NCBI GenBank assembly: GCA_964007875.1
Contig: CAXGAH010000001.1
Location: forward strand, 124,001-188,000
Origin: UBA1275 sp002323515
GTDB lineage: Bacteria > Bacteroidota > Rhodothermia > Balneolales > Balneolaceae
Direction of reading: 5' to 3'
Length of the DNA: 64,000 bases
A model generated the notes under the pieces. The model was given only the letters and a program-made list of their open reading frames with translations, made no database searches and was not told where the DNA came from. The position numbers and the translations under genes were made by a program. The first letter of the stretch is position 1. Each line of letters starts with the position of its first letter. Below are positions 38,728 to 48,517 of the stretch, one piece after another.

Positions 38728-39735
38728 TTATGGGCGCGTACTTTCGCACTTAAGTTCAAATTCCATCTTATATTCTGAGGGCTGTTTGAAGGATCCATAA
38801 CTCGCACTCTCGTATGCTGAGCATGCTTCTCCCTTATTACCCAGCATTTGATTCGCCAGACCTAATTCAAAAAAGATTTTAGCTTTATCCGTATTTCCAC
38901 CAGTTTCAAGATCTAATGCTTGCTCGGAGTACCTAACTGCGTCGTTATAACGGGTTTGTTTATTAGAAGCCTCTGCCAATCGATAATAACTGTCTGCCGA
39001 TTCTGAAAAATAATCTAACGAGGATTGTAAAAACTCAATTGCTTGGGTTAGATTACCCGCTTCAATTGCCTTAGCACCTCTAAATAATAAATCACCATGA
39101 GCTGATTGATTAGCCTTACGCTCCACTTCTGAATCGTTCATGCGAATAGCAGTAGCTATCGCTTGGTCGTACCAACTCATGATACCGTACACATCTTGAG
39201 GACTGTTTTTCTTGTGTACTAAAGCCTTCTGGTAATATGCTTTTGCATAGTTCGGGTTAATCCTAATAGCCTCATCAAGGGCTACTTCGGATTCCACAAA
39301 CATCTCACGTTTAAATAACATGAGACCTTTTTGGTAATTTAGCTGGGCTAATACGCTGGTAGATTTGCGCTGAACATCTGTGTCCCCAGAGTTGACACCA
39401 ATTTCTTCGGATTGGATAAATAGAGCAATGGCAGCATCTAATTTTTCCAAACTAGGACCACCTCTAAACTCATTAAAAGCATCTACCGCTATGGTAAAAT
39501 AAAGCTTAGGAATTTGTTTTTCAGAACGGTTTTTGATGTCCTCACCTTCTTGACCTAATTGAGAAGCAATTTCAATGGCTTCCGTATACTTGTCAATGGC
39601 TGCTGAGTAGTCTTTGCCTTGAGCCAATTCCCGGGCTTCATTGTAGGCCGTGATTGCTGCAGTTTGATCTTGTGCTACTAGCGTTGCGCTAGCTATTAGT
39701 ATAATACTTAAAAGAGTAAAGAGAGATTTAGTCAT
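38728..39735 (-). CDS. Tetratricopeptide-repeat protein with signal peptide
   Basis: This exported TPR protein of about 335 residues has a signal sequence (TKSLFTLLSIILIASATLVAQ). Helical repeats are visible as EARELAQGKDYSAAIDKYTEAIEIA, MFVESEVALDEAIRINPNYAKAYYQKA-type (core ALDEAIRINPNYAKAYYQ) and DAVRYSEQALDLE. It probably acts as a scaffold in the periplasm or envelope; no enzymatic motif is seen. The frame reaches 39768, but ATG 39735 begins the signal peptide cleanly. Confidence 0.85.
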   Translation of the reverse strand: MTKSLFTLLSIILIASATLVAQDQTAAITAYNEARELAQGKDYSAAIDKYTEAIEIASQLGQEGEDIKNRSEKQIPKLYFTIAVDAFNEFRGGPSLEKLDAAIALFIQSEEIGVNSGDTDVQRKSTSVLAQLNYQKGLMLFKREMFVESEVALDEAIRINPNYAKAYYQKALVHKKNSPQDVYGIMSWYDQAIATAIRMNDSEVERKANQSAHGDLLFRGAKAIEAGNLTQAIEFLQSSLDYFSESADSYYRLAEASNKQTRYNDAVRYSEQALDLETGGNTDKAKIFFELGLANQMLGNKGEACSAYESASYGSFKQPSEYKMEFELKCESTRP

Positions 39736-39894
39736 GATGTGGAGTGTTTCGATTCTATTTCTAGACAAAATGAAAGTTACACAATTTATTCAATTAAGGA
39801 AAAATAGATGTCAATGGTTCCCTGTTTCATTGATAAACTAGATACCAAACAAAAATCAAACGCTATTTATTGTTTTACTAAATAAAAAAACTTT

Positions 39895-40596
39895 TTAAAA
39901 GTAAAAATTGGGCATCGGTTCTTCGCGCTCATACATAGAACGTATTTTAGCAACTCCATCTTCAATAGAGTCAGTCAAATAAAACAGTTCTCTATCCTTC
40001 TCAGAAATAGTACCATGAGTGATCATCGTTTCTTCAATCCAAGAAACTAATCCACTCCAGTAGTCCACCCCAATCAAAATAATGGGTATGGTTGATACTT
40101 TTTGTGTTTGAACCAGAGTTAGACTTTCGAATAGTTCATCCATGGTCCCAAAACCTCCCGGAAATACAATTAATGCCTGAGAGTACTTAATGAACATGAC
40201 TTTTCTAACGAAGAAATAATCGAAATTCAGAGCAAACTCTTTTTGCACATACTGGTTTATCCCCTGTTCGTGTGGCAATTCAATTCCAAGCCCAACTGAC
40301 TTTCCGCCACTTTCCTGAGCCCCTTTATTAGCTGCTTCCATTATCCCTGGCCCTGCACCCGTAATGACACCGAAGCCCATTTTGGTCAATAGCTTGGCAC
40401 ATCCAGAAGCCTTTTCATAGTATGGATCATCAACAGCGGTCCTAGCGGAACCAAAGATACTAACACAGGGACCAATTCTAAACAGGGTATCGTATCCATC
40501 AACCAATTCACCCATTATTTTAAAAATACTCCAAACCTCGCGATCGTATCCATTTTTATATGAATTAGGAATTAATAACGGCTTTTGTTCTTCCAT
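39895..40596 (-). CDS. LOG family protein (Rossmann-fold nucleotide-binding)
   Basis: This 233-residue protein of the TIGR00730/LOG family has relatives that hydrolyse nucleoside 5'-monophosphates (cytokinin riboside phosphoribohydrolase). GPCVSIFGSARTA, ITGAGPGIMEAANKGA and the diagnostic FPGGFGTMDELFE (PGGxGTxxE) are present. The physiological substrate in this organism is unknown. Confidence 0.9.
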   Translation of the reverse strand: MEEQKPLLIPNSYKNGYDREVWSIFKIMGELVDGYDTLFRIGPCVSIFGSARTAVDDPYYEKASGCAKLLTKMGFGVITGAGPGIMEAANKGAQESGGKSVGLGIELPHEQGINQYVQKEFALNFDYFFVRKVMFIKYSQALIVFPGGFGTMDELFESLTLVQTQKVSTIPIILIGVDYWSGLVSWIEETMITHGTISEKDRELFYLTDSIEDGVAKIRSMYEREEPMPNFYF

Positions 40597-40689
40597 GCGA
40601 TAAAATATTTTTAGGTTTTATTTATTGGTCTTTCGATGCCTAATCAGTTAATCGTTTAATGGCATAATAAAAGAATTATACGTCTACCG

Positions 40690-41457
40690 TTATTTAAAAT
40701 CGAGTTGAAATCCGAACATCGGAATAGCCTTTCCAGTAGGGGTTGTCTCAATTCCAAACTCACTATCTTCGAGATGGTACACATCAAATGAGGGGCGTAA
40801 ACTTAAATCATCCGAAACATCGAAAGTAGATAAATGCGCATATACATATGCATCTACGGCATTTAACGCGTAAGCCAATCCTATGGTTACATACATAAAA
40901 TCTCTACGATTGCGCAAAAAGTTACGATTGCTTTTCAATTGGCTTGTATTTGCCCCCATTAGCCTGTCAGGAGTCGGACCAAATCGAAGATCATCATTAT
41001 CGGTGACAGCATTATAATAGGCTGCTTGGTAATCATGATACTGTTTAGTCAAGAACAAACTATAATAGCTTAATCCACCAATTAGGCCATAAATTAAGGG
41101 GATCTTCCAACTTTGATCGTTATGATGTTGACCTAGCCCGGGGAGGATTAGCGACTTTCGCAGTATTTGATTTGGGTAGGGAAGCCTGTCAATTTGTTTG
41201 TCTGTAGTGGCAAGAATGGTGGAGCTTGGGCGCGTAGTGTCTGCCGTGCTTGCTGTATTTTCAAGAGATATTGGAACCGGGTCTAAAGTGTCAGATAAAG
41301 CCGTTACAATTGCCCTTGAATGTGATGAAAGATAAAATATTGACTGCCCATCATTAGCACTTGCAGACTGCCCTAATGTCACTTCATGATAAAGAAACAG
41401 CCATAATAAGCAACCTAAGCCAATTCTTGCCAACAAAAAAAGCCTAGCCTCGCCCAT
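40690..41457 (-). CDS. DUF5683 domain protein
   Basis: This 255-residue envelope protein begins with a hydrophobic signal segment (LGCLLWLFLYHEVTLGQS). The DUF5683 core starts at RKSLILPGLGQHHNDQSWKIPLIYG (motif LPGLGQ) and continues into a predicted membrane segment and SLFLTKQYHDYQAAY. DUF5683 is common in Bacteroidota next to parB, as here (7 bp after parB). Function is unknown. Confidence 0.85.
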   Translation of the reverse strand: MGEARLFLLARIGLGCLLWLFLYHEVTLGQSASANDGQSIFYLSSHSRAIVTALSDTLDPVPISLENTASTADTTRPSSTILATTDKQIDRLPYPNQILRKSLILPGLGQHHNDQSWKIPLIYGLIGGLSYYSLFLTKQYHDYQAAYYNAVTDNDDLRFGPTPDRLMGANTSQLKSNRNFLRNRRDFMYVTIGLAYALNAVDAYVYAHLSTFDVSDDLSLRPSFDVYHLEDSEFGIETTPTGKAIPMFGFQLDFK

Positions 41458-41464
41458 ATGTCTC

Positions 41465-42502
41465 CTATTCTGAGGATGAAAGAAGTATTAATATTCGCTC
41501 TAAATCGTCATCAGTAAAGTATTTTATGCGAATTTCCCCACCTTCTGAGAAGGTTTTCATCTGCACTTTCGTGCCAAGTGCACTTCGTAATTTTGATTCT
41601 ATATCTCTGATGACAGCACCATTTTTTGTTCCCACTGTTTCCGTTTTTCCTGATGGCTTGAATGTTTCTGCGTCGGGTTGAACTCCAGAAGTATTTGCTT
41701 TGACTCGAATATGATCTTCTAGGCGACGAACTGACCACTGTTCTCGGATTACCTTGTCAAGTATGGATTGTTGTTCTGCGGTTGAATCAACTCCGAGTAA
41801 GGCTCGCGCATGTCCTCCACTAATTCTATTAGCAGCTAAAGCTAGCTGAATGAAGTCGGGTAAATTCAACAACCGAAGCATATTAGTAACCGTTGTCCGA
41901 TTTTTACCAACTTTGTTTGCCACCTCAGATTGGGTATAATTAAACTCTTCGAGCAGTCGTTGGTATGCAACCGCTACCTCGAGTGGGTTTAAGTCCTCGC
42001 GCTGAATGTTTTCAATAAGCGCATAGCCTATACTTTGTTCATTATCAGCATTTCGTACGTAGGCGGGGATGTTAGAAACTCCTGCTAATTTAGAAGCTCT
42101 GAGCCGCCGCTCACCACTTATCAACTCATAACGTTTATCACCTAAATACCGAACGGTAATTGGCTGTATAAGTCCATGTTGTTGGATAGATTCAGCTAAT
42201 TCTTCTAATCGTTCTTGGTCAAATTCTTTTCTTGGCTGGAAGGGATTCGCCCGGATGTGGTCAGGTTCAAGGAAAAGTACTACATCTACCTGACCATTTT
42301 GAGCTTCTGTATTAGAGGCAAATTCTTCACTTTTGGATGGCTCGCTATCAATAAATTGTCTAGAATTTAGCCCATCCGCAGTTTCCTTTAGGCTTTCTTG
42401 CTTCGCAGATTCTGTTAAAATTGGATTTTTCTTTTTATGCTGATCTTCCATATCCGGAAAAAAAGCTCCTAGTCCCCTTCCCAGTACTTTCTTATTCGCC
42501 AT
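41465..42502 (-). CDS. parB: Chromosome-partitioning protein ParB
   Basis: This centromere (parS)-binding CTP-dependent clamp protein has 345 residues. IRANPFQPRKEFDQERLEELAESI is the ParB N-terminal domain (core NPFQPR), ELISGERRLRASKLAG the CTP-binding GERRxR box, and ALIENIQREDLNP the next conserved block. The helix-turn-helix is at YTQSEVANKVGKNRTTVTNMLRLL (core SEVANKVGKNRTTV). Between the start and the core is a 75-residue disordered stretch. It follows parA by 6 bp, as usual. Confidence 0.96.
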   Translation of the reverse strand: MANKKVLGRGLGAFFPDMEDQHKKKNPILTESAKQESLKETADGLNSRQFIDSEPSKSEEFASNTEAQNGQVDVVLFLEPDHIRANPFQPRKEFDQERLEELAESIQQHGLIQPITVRYLGDKRYELISGERRLRASKLAGVSNIPAYVRNADNEQSIGYALIENIQREDLNPLEVAVAYQRLLEEFNYTQSEVANKVGKNRTTVTNMLRLLNLPDFIQLALAANRISGGHARALLGVDSTAEQQSILDKVIREQWSVRRLEDHIRVKANTSGVQPDAETFKPSGKTETVGTKNGAVIRDIESKLRSALGTKVQMKTFSEGGEIRIKYFTDDDLERILILLSSSE

Positions 42503-42508
42503 GTCCTT

Positions 42509-43306
42509 TTATTTAGTTAATACAGGACTATTCTTAAATAGTTTTCTGTTCCTCTTTATAATCTCCCCTGCTAAAGCTAGATAATTTTTTGCCCCCACAG
42601 AAGTTGAATCATACAGTAGAGCGGGCTTACCAAAAGAAGGAGCTTCTGCCAAGCGGACATTCCTTGCAATGACCGTCTTAAATACCCGATCATCAAAATA
42701 TCGCTTCACCTCATCTGCCACCTGGTTAGATAATCTAGTTCTGGTGTCGTACATAGTCAATACCACTCCTTCAATATCCAAGCTAGGATTTAGGTGTTGA
42801 CGCACAATTTTAATAGTGTTAAGAAGTTGTCCTAAACCTTCTAATGCAAAATATTCACATTGTACGGGAATAACGATGGAATCAGACGCGGTTAATGCAT
42901 TAATTGTCAAAAGTCCTAAGGAAGGAGGGCAATCTATAATGATGAAATCATACTTATCCCGTAACTCAGAAATGGCCTTTGTTAAGATTCGTTCACGCTG
43001 TTCACGATCGATCATTTCTATTTCTGCCCCCACTAAATTGATGTGGGCTGGCACTAAGTCTAGAAAGTCTAATTCTGTTTGTCGGATGGTATCGCTAATT
43101 TCAGCACTACCTATCATAACTTCATAAATAGAGTTAGTCACCGTCGAAGTATCGATCCCTAACCCACTAGTGGTATTGCTCTGTGGATCAATATCTATAA
43201 TTAAGGTAGGATGTTCAATAGCCGCTAAACTAGCGGCTAAATTTATAGATGAGGTGGTTTTACCTACCCCACCTTTTTGATTTGCAATAGAAATTACTTT
43301 ACCCAT
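42509..43306 (-). CDS. parA: Chromosome-partitioning ATPase ParA (Soj-like)
   Basis: This deviant-Walker ATPase moves ParB-parS complexes. MGKVISIANQKGGVGKTTSSINLA includes the signature lysine and Walker A (KGGVGKTT). LIIDIDPQSNTTSGL and FIIIDCPPSLGLLTINAL complete the site. At 265 residues it is normal for a chromosomal ParA. parB and a DUF5683 gene follow. No parS consensus was found nearby by eye. Confidence 0.96.
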   Translation of the reverse strand: MGKVISIANQKGGVGKTTSSINLAASLAAIEHPTLIIDIDPQSNTTSGLGIDTSTVTNSIYEVMIGSAEISDTIRQTELDFLDLVPAHINLVGAEIEMIDREQRERILTKAISELRDKYDFIIIDCPPSLGLLTINALTASDSIVIPVQCEYFALEGLGQLLNTIKIVRQHLNPSLDIEGVVLTMYDTRTRLSNQVADEVKRYFDDRVFKTVIARNVRLAEAPSFGKPALLYDSTSVGAKNYLALAGEIIKRNRKLFKNSPVLTK

Positions 43307-43438
43307 TGACGACTTAAACCATTAAAACTTTGAAATAATTTTCAATATAAAAGTACCTCTGAACCGAACCAAAAATACTTATTAACAGTGGAGCCGCAAG
43401 TTATCCACATTGTGGCCTAATGAGGGCAAGAATGATGA

Positions 43439-44074
43439 TTAAGGGGTGTTTCCCGTTAGTAAAATTTTTCTACTTTGGCCTGTGTAGCTTGTTTGGTCAT
43501 TAACAAGTCGCAATTTGCTGTTTTGCTGACTTGTTAAATTTATTTCAGGGGATTGGCTAAGATTAAAGTCTGTAGTGCCAGCAAACCGGATTATATGATT
43601 GTGGTCAACCCAAGGTGTAATCTCACTATCTGTTTCATTTGCAGCACTTCCTATACCTGAATCTTTAGCCGTTGTCAATGGTGCGTTTGATTGTTGAACG
43701 TCAATTGGTGTATTCAAGGAACTAGTACTCTCTAATTGGTTTGTCGGCATCCAAGTATTCCAAGCAATTAATGCAGTTGCCATAACTAAAAAGCTGGCAG
43801 CTACTTTAAAGCCGTGTTGGGGAATCCATTTCCAATTCCAACTTTTATTTGATGCGTTAATAGATGCTTCAGCCTTTGCAAATATGGTCTCTTTTACACG
43901 TTTTGAGCTTTCAAACGAAGGGTAAGCATTGGTTCTCTCCCATGTTTTTTTCAGACTTTCTACTTCGATGAGTAGATCTTGATTCAACCGAATTCTTTTT
44001 TCAAATAATATTTTTTCAGACGGGTCCATCTCATCCATTAAGAACCGAATAATCTCTGCTTGATTAACTTGCAT
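43439..44074 (-). CDS. Putative anti-sigma factor, single-pass membrane protein
   Basis: The sequence has no strong motif. The layout is an N-terminal soluble helical part (EIIRFLMDEMDPSEKILFEKRIRLN, core FLMDEMDPSEKILFE), one membrane segment near residues 95-112 (VAASFLVMATALIAW), and a Thr/Ser-rich outer part. This fits an anti-sigma factor, and its start overlaps the stop of the ECF sigma gene by 11 bp. The frame reaches 44104, but ATG 44074 (MQVNQAEI) gives the more usual overlap. The role is inferred from position and topology. Confidence 0.6.
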   Translation of the reverse strand: MQVNQAEIIRFLMDEMDPSEKILFEKRIRLNQDLLIEVESLKKTWERTNAYPSFESSKRVKETIFAKAEASINASNKSWNWKWIPQHGFKVAASFLVMATALIAWNTWMPTNQLESTSSLNTPIDVQQSNAPLTTAKDSGIGSAANETDSEITPWVDHNHIIRFAGTTDFNLSQSPEINLTSQQNSKLRLVNDQTSYTGQSRKILLTGNTP

Positions 44075-44693
44075 AGTTTTTTTCTGATAGTTGTTCTTCT
44101 TCAAAATATTTTCTCAGATTTGAGAGTGCATATCTCATACGCCCTAAAGCTGTGTTAATTGAAACACCGGTAATTTCAGCTATCTCTTTAAAGGATAATT
44201 CTTCGTAATGACGTAACATAACTACGGCTCTTTGTTCCTCTGGTAAACGACTTATATGCTTATACATTCGCTTTTTATCCTCATGCTGAACGTAAAGTTG
44301 TAACGCATCCAAAGCTCCTTCATCGGCAACTCTATGGAAGAAATCTGTATTTTCTTCCCCATCACTACTACTTGAAATGTGCACGAACTTTTTGGCCCTT
44401 CTCAAATAATCAATAGTCGCATTATGGGCTATGCGCAAAACCCAAGCAATCCATTTGCCTTCTTCATTATAGTTTTTTTCCATTTTCATAATCACCTTTG
44501 TAAAGGTATCCTGAAAAAGATCACTCGCCGTTTCAGTGTTAAGTACCATACTGTAGATATAGGAGTAAATTTTAGACTCATATCTGTGAAAGAGGGTTTT
44601 AAACGCCTCCATATCATGCTCACGGCGATACAAATAGATCAACTCTTTATCTGATAAAGAGGAGCGATTAGGGGTAGATTTATGTATGTTCAT
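44064..44693 (-). CDS. ECF-type RNA polymerase sigma factor
   Basis: This sigma-70 family factor of 209 residues has only regions 2 and 4. Region 2 includes TASDLFQDTFTKVIMKM and WIAWVLRIAHNATIDYLRR. Region 4 has the helix-turn-helix LSFKEIAEITGVSINTALGRMRYAL (core FKEIAEITGVSINTALGR). The downstream overlapping membrane gene is its likely anti-sigma factor. The regulon is unknown. Confidence 0.93.
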   Translation of the reverse strand: MNIHKSTPNRSSLSDKELIYLYRREHDMEAFKTLFHRYESKIYSYIYSMVLNTETASDLFQDTFTKVIMKMEKNYNEEGKWIAWVLRIAHNATIDYLRRAKKFVHISSSSDGEENTDFFHRVADEGALDALQLYVQHEDKKRMYKHISRLPEEQRAVVMLRHYEELSFKEIAEITGVSINTALGRMRYALSNLRKYFEEEQLSEKNYAS

Positions 44694-44749
44694 ACATTTA
44701 AAATGATACGTATCGGTACAAAATAGTATCGCATGTGCATGTGAGATGA

Positions 44750-46594
44750 CTAATGGTCATTATTGCTAGTGAAATATTCAAGCACTTTATTAGCCTTCGT
44801 AATTCCAATTTCCTTAGCTAACGTATGAGCCTCTAGTTTTCGTATGTTAGAAATTGAACCGTATTTTTTTAAAAGTTGTTTTGCTGTTTTTTCACCTATT
44901 CCATCAATATTAGTTAACTCACTTCCTATAATGTTGTTGCTCCTAACATTGCGGTGAAAGGTTATGGCAAATCGATGCGCTTCGTCCCTAACCTGTTGCA
45001 AAAGTTTGAGTGCTGGGGATGTTTTTGGGATCATTATAGCATCTTTTCGACCGGGTAAAAACACCTCCTCTAACCTTTTTGCCAGACCTATTATTTCGCA
45101 TTCACCATAAAAATCTATTTCTTTTAACGCCTTTACCGCTGCACTCAATTGGCCCTTTCCTCCATCAACCACGATTAAGTCGGGGATGTGCTCTCCATTT
45201 TTTTGTACGCTCGTATATTGCCTTGTTAAAATTTCCGCCATAGATGCAAAATCATCCGGTCCAATAACTGTTTTGATATGAAAATGTTTGTATTGAGTTT
45301 TTCTTGGTTTGGCATCCACAAAAGACACCATAGAGGCGACTGGGTATGCGCCTTGAAAATTGGAATTATCAAAACAGTGAATGGTGCGCGGTAATCGGCT
45401 GAGACTTAAAAAATGATGCAAATCTGAAATAGCAGCAGGAATTCGGCTTCTTTCTCTCTTTTCTAACGCCAATGCACGATCATTAAGATGTAATTTTGCG
45501 TTAGTCACTGCCATCTTAATTAGTTTAGCTTTGTCTCCACGCTCAGGGATTTTGAACGGTACTTTTTTGGATTTATGCTCATGTAAATACCCATGTAGTA
45601 CTTCTTCATCGACTAAATCATGGCTCAAATATACTTCGTCAGGTAAGGTTATATGATGATCAGAGGTGTAATAGTCTTCAATGAAACTTTGGAGTAATTC
45701 CGAATGAGAGTATCCTTGAGCAGGTTTTATGAGGCGGTGGAATTTACCTATTAACTTACCCTCGCGGATTTTCAAAAGCACCCCACATGCTTCATTAATT
45801 TCGGTGTTTTTTTCTACTACAAATAAATCTCTGTCTTGTTTGGTCTCAGTCACCATTTTCATTCGCTCACTATACCTTGTAACAGCCTGTAAACTATCAC
45901 GTAAGTACGCTGCTTGCTCAAATGCCATAGCTTGAGCTGCTATTTCCATTTCTTCTTTGAGTTCTCGAATAAGTAAACTGGTTTTACCATTAATGAGCTT
46001 TGTGACCTTTTCGATGGTAGCTTGGTATGTTAGTAGAGACCATTGAGCTGAACAGCTTCCAAGGTAATCATCAAAACAGCTATGCCATTTAGGCTTATTT
46101 TTTATTTTGTCAAGGGTTTTGATGGATACGGCACAGGTGCATAAACCAAAGGCTTTTCGTATGACCTCAAGCATCCTCTTCATCCGGTTAACACTATCGT
46201 ATGGCCCATAATATTGACTCCCATCTTTAATCACTGTTCTTGTGGGAAATACTCTTGGACGATCCTCATTGGTAATACATATGTAGGGATAGGTTTTATC
46301 ATCCCTTAGAAGCACATTGTATCGTGGCTGATTTTGTTTTATTAAGTTATTCTCTAGGATTAATGCTTCCGCTTCTGAATCGGTAACAATAACTTCTAAA
46401 TCGGTGATTTTCCGAACCATGGTCTGAATTCGACCAGATTGTATGCTACGCTCCTGAAAGTACGAACGTACTCTATTTCTTAGCTTCTTAGCTTTACCCA
46501 CATAAAGTATATTACCTTTCGCATCCTTATATATATAGACGCCCGGTTCTAGGGGAAGATTAGCAATTTTTTCTTTTATGGTATTGGATTCCAT
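44750..46594 (-). CDS. uvrC: UvrABC system protein C
   Basis: This nucleotide-excision-repair nuclease makes both incisions around a lesion. At 614 residues it is full length. The N-terminal GIY-YIG domain reads PGVYIYKDAKGNILYVGKAK. A UVR motif lies at about 200-235 (MAFEQAAYLRDSL). The RNase H-like domain has IHCFDNSNFQGAYPVASMV and VVDGGKGQL. The C-terminal (HhH)2 has LTNIDGIGEKTAKQLLKKYGS (core IDGIGEKTAKQLL). It is monocistronic. Confidence 0.96.
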   Translation of the reverse strand: MESNTIKEKIANLPLEPGVYIYKDAKGNILYVGKAKKLRNRVRSYFQERSIQSGRIQTMVRKITDLEVIVTDSEAEALILENNLIKQNQPRYNVLLRDDKTYPYICITNEDRPRVFPTRTVIKDGSQYYGPYDSVNRMKRMLEVIRKAFGLCTCAVSIKTLDKIKNKPKWHSCFDDYLGSCSAQWSLLTYQATIEKVTKLINGKTSLLIRELKEEMEIAAQAMAFEQAAYLRDSLQAVTRYSERMKMVTETKQDRDLFVVEKNTEINEACGVLLKIREGKLIGKFHRLIKPAQGYSHSELLQSFIEDYYTSDHHITLPDEVYLSHDLVDEEVLHGYLHEHKSKKVPFKIPERGDKAKLIKMAVTNAKLHLNDRALALEKRERSRIPAAISDLHHFLSLSRLPRTIHCFDNSNFQGAYPVASMVSFVDAKPRKTQYKHFHIKTVIGPDDFASMAEILTRQYTSVQKNGEHIPDLIVVDGGKGQLSAAVKALKEIDFYGECEIIGLAKRLEEVFLPGRKDAIMIPKTSPALKLLQQVRDEAHRFAITFHRNVRSNNIIGSELTNIDGIGEKTAKQLLKKYGSISNIRKLEAHTLAKEIGITKANKVLEYFTSNNDH

Positions 46595-46676
46595 AGTGAG
46601 AACTTAAGGAATTTGTTCTATTTTCGAGCTAATCTATTACTATCTTTACCAACATTTTGAAGCAAGCAAGTATTAC

Positions 46677-47027
46677 ATGATTTCGAAAAAGCAACACCGG
46701 TTAATGTATTCGGTGCAACAACCTGCTAAAAAACCGGTTATACGATGGTTTATTGCCTTTTTAGTACTCATTCAATTCTCCTTAATCTGGCCTATTTATC
46801 CTTTAGTTGGATACATCGAGCCTATCATGCTTGGAATGCCTTTTTCGATTGTTTGGGTATTGTTATGCCTTTTGCTAAGCTTTTCTGGGCTTCTGGCTTA
46901 CTTTCTGTGGGAAGAGCAAGATCAGAAAGAGCATGGTCATGATGTGCTAGGTAAGGTTGAGCAAAGTAAAATCTTGCCAAAAGATATGATTGCCAATGAA
47001 TCCTTTTCAGAAAGGGTCAAATCATGA
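46677..47027 (+). CDS. Small membrane protein, DUF3311-like symporter partner
   Basis: This 116-residue protein has two hydrophobic segments (residues 24-50 and 55-80; VIRWFIAFLVLIQFSLIWPIYPLV and FSIVWVLLCLLLSFSGLLAYF). They resemble DUF3311 or YhdT-type small partners of sodium:solute symporters. Its stop overlaps the start of the symporter by 4 bp, which supports the pairing. The exact function is unknown. Confidence 0.72.
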   Translation: MISKKQHRLMYSVQQPAKKPVIRWFIAFLVLIQFSLIWPIYPLVGYIEPIMLGMPFSIVWVLLCLLLSFSGLLAYFLWEEQDQKEHGHDVLGKVEQSKILPKDMIANESFSERVKS

Positions 47028-48502
47028 GTGATAACTGGATCATAGTGGGAATATCTATAGGCTACCTTCTTCTTAGCTTAGTAATGGGTATCGTTCCTGG
47101 TTTGAAAGTGAGTAAGAGCTCAGAAGGCTATGTTGCGGGTGACCGTTCTATGAATCTACTCCTCCTTTATTTTGTGTTAGGAGCTTCCATCTTTTCTTCA
47201 TTCGCATTTTTAGGAGGACCAGGATGGGCCTACTCTAGAGGAGTTGCTGCTCTATATATTATTGCTTACGGAACTTTAGGAATGGTTCCTCTTTATTTTT
47301 TTGGGCCAAGAGCTCGCAGAATGGGTGTCAAGTATGGATATCTTACCCAAGCAGAACTACTTTCAGAACGCTATCAGAGTTCATTTTTATCCATACTTTT
47401 AGCCATTTTAACGGTAGTAGTACTTATCCCCTACTTAACCCTTCAGATGAAAGGAGCTGGACTAGTACTCAATACCATAAGTGATGGTGCAATACCGTAC
47501 TGGCTGGGCGCTGCAATGGCTTATGGGGTAGTCCTATTGTATGTTTTTTTTAGTGGTGTTATGGGAGTTGGTTGGACTAATACCTTCCAAGGTGTTTTCA
47601 TGTTAAGTATTGCTTGGTTTCTAGGTTTATACCTACCCAAAGAACTGCACGGTGGAATTGGGCCTATGTTTGAAGCAATTCAACAAGAGGGATTGAGCAA
47701 CATGTTACAAGCTCCAGGATTACAGAGTGACGGAAGCTCATGGTCTTGGGCTGGATTTAGTTCTGCAGTTATGATATCGGCTATTGGGTTTTCAATGTGG
47801 CCGCATTTTTTTATGAAAACATTTGCAGCGAAAGATGACCGAACAATGAAACTTACCGTTGTTTTGTACCCCACCTTCCAGCTATTCCTATTACCCATTT
47901 TATTCATAGGTTTTTCGGCTATCCTTAGTTTTCCAGGTATAGGACCAGCAGATACTATTTTACCATATGTACTCAGAAATATGGATCTCCCAGTTGTATT
48001 AGTGGGCTTAGTATGTGCGGGGACCCTAGCTGCCTCAATGAGTTCAGGGGATGCTATACTGCATGCGGCTGGTGCTGTTTTTGTGAGAGATGGACTGCGT
48101 AAATTTCCACAACTTAGGACAGCAATGAACCAAAAGAATGTAGAACGAAAGGTAATACAGATGAGCATTTTACTTATTAGTATCTTGGCTTATTATTTTG
48201 CTGTTATCTCTTCTACTGATATAGTGAGTTTATTGTTAGGTGCTTATGGTGGCGTTGCTCAACTATTCCCATTGGTTTTTGCCATGTTTTATTGGCCATC
48301 TGCTACACGACTAGGGGCACTTACAGCACTAATAAGTGGTATATTTGTAACACTTGTTTTTCTTTTCTGGCCTGAGTTGAAGCCTTGGGACATTCATGAA
48401 GGTATTTATGGACTCATTGTTAACCTTTTCAGCTTGATAACGGTAAGCTTGCTAACCCAAAAAACAGATTCTAGCATTGTTGAGAAATTTACCCATGCCT
48501 AA
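47024..48502 (+). CDS. Sodium:solute symporter family protein
   Basis: This LeuT-fold secondary transporter of 492 residues has about 13 hydrophobic segments. SSEGYVAGDRSMNLLLL is the conserved SSS beginning, GGPGWAYSRGVAALYIIAYG matches helix 2, and GTLAASMSSGDAILHAAGAVFVRDGLR (core AASMSSGDAILH) is the family signature region with Na-site serines. The substrate (for example a carboxylate or pantothenate-like compound) cannot be told from sequence alone. It is co-translated with the small membrane protein before it. Confidence 0.9.
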   Translation: MSDNWIIVGISIGYLLLSLVMGIVPGLKVSKSSEGYVAGDRSMNLLLLYFVLGASIFSSFAFLGGPGWAYSRGVAALYIIAYGTLGMVPLYFFGPRARRMGVKYGYLTQAELLSERYQSSFLSILLAILTVVVLIPYLTLQMKGAGLVLNTISDGAIPYWLGAAMAYGVVLLYVFFSGVMGVGWTNTFQGVFMLSIAWFLGLYLPKELHGGIGPMFEAIQQEGLSNMLQAPGLQSDGSSWSWAGFSSAVMISAIGFSMWPHFFMKTFAAKDDRTMKLTVVLYPTFQLFLLPILFIGFSAILSFPGIGPADTILPYVLRNMDLPVVLVGLVCAGTLAASMSSGDAILHAAGAVFVRDGLRKFPQLRTAMNQKNVERKVIQMSILLISILAYYFAVISSTDIVSLLLGAYGGVAQLFPLVFAMFYWPSATRLGALTALISGIFVTLVFLFWPELKPWDIHEGIYGLIVNLFSLITVSLLTQKTDSSIVEKFTHA

Positions 48503-48517
48503 TCCATACATTTTTTT

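Noticed and set aside
47680..48168. Minus-strand open frame of 162 codons
   Set aside because: It is antisense to the sodium:solute symporter and its composition reflects the membrane helices on the other strand.
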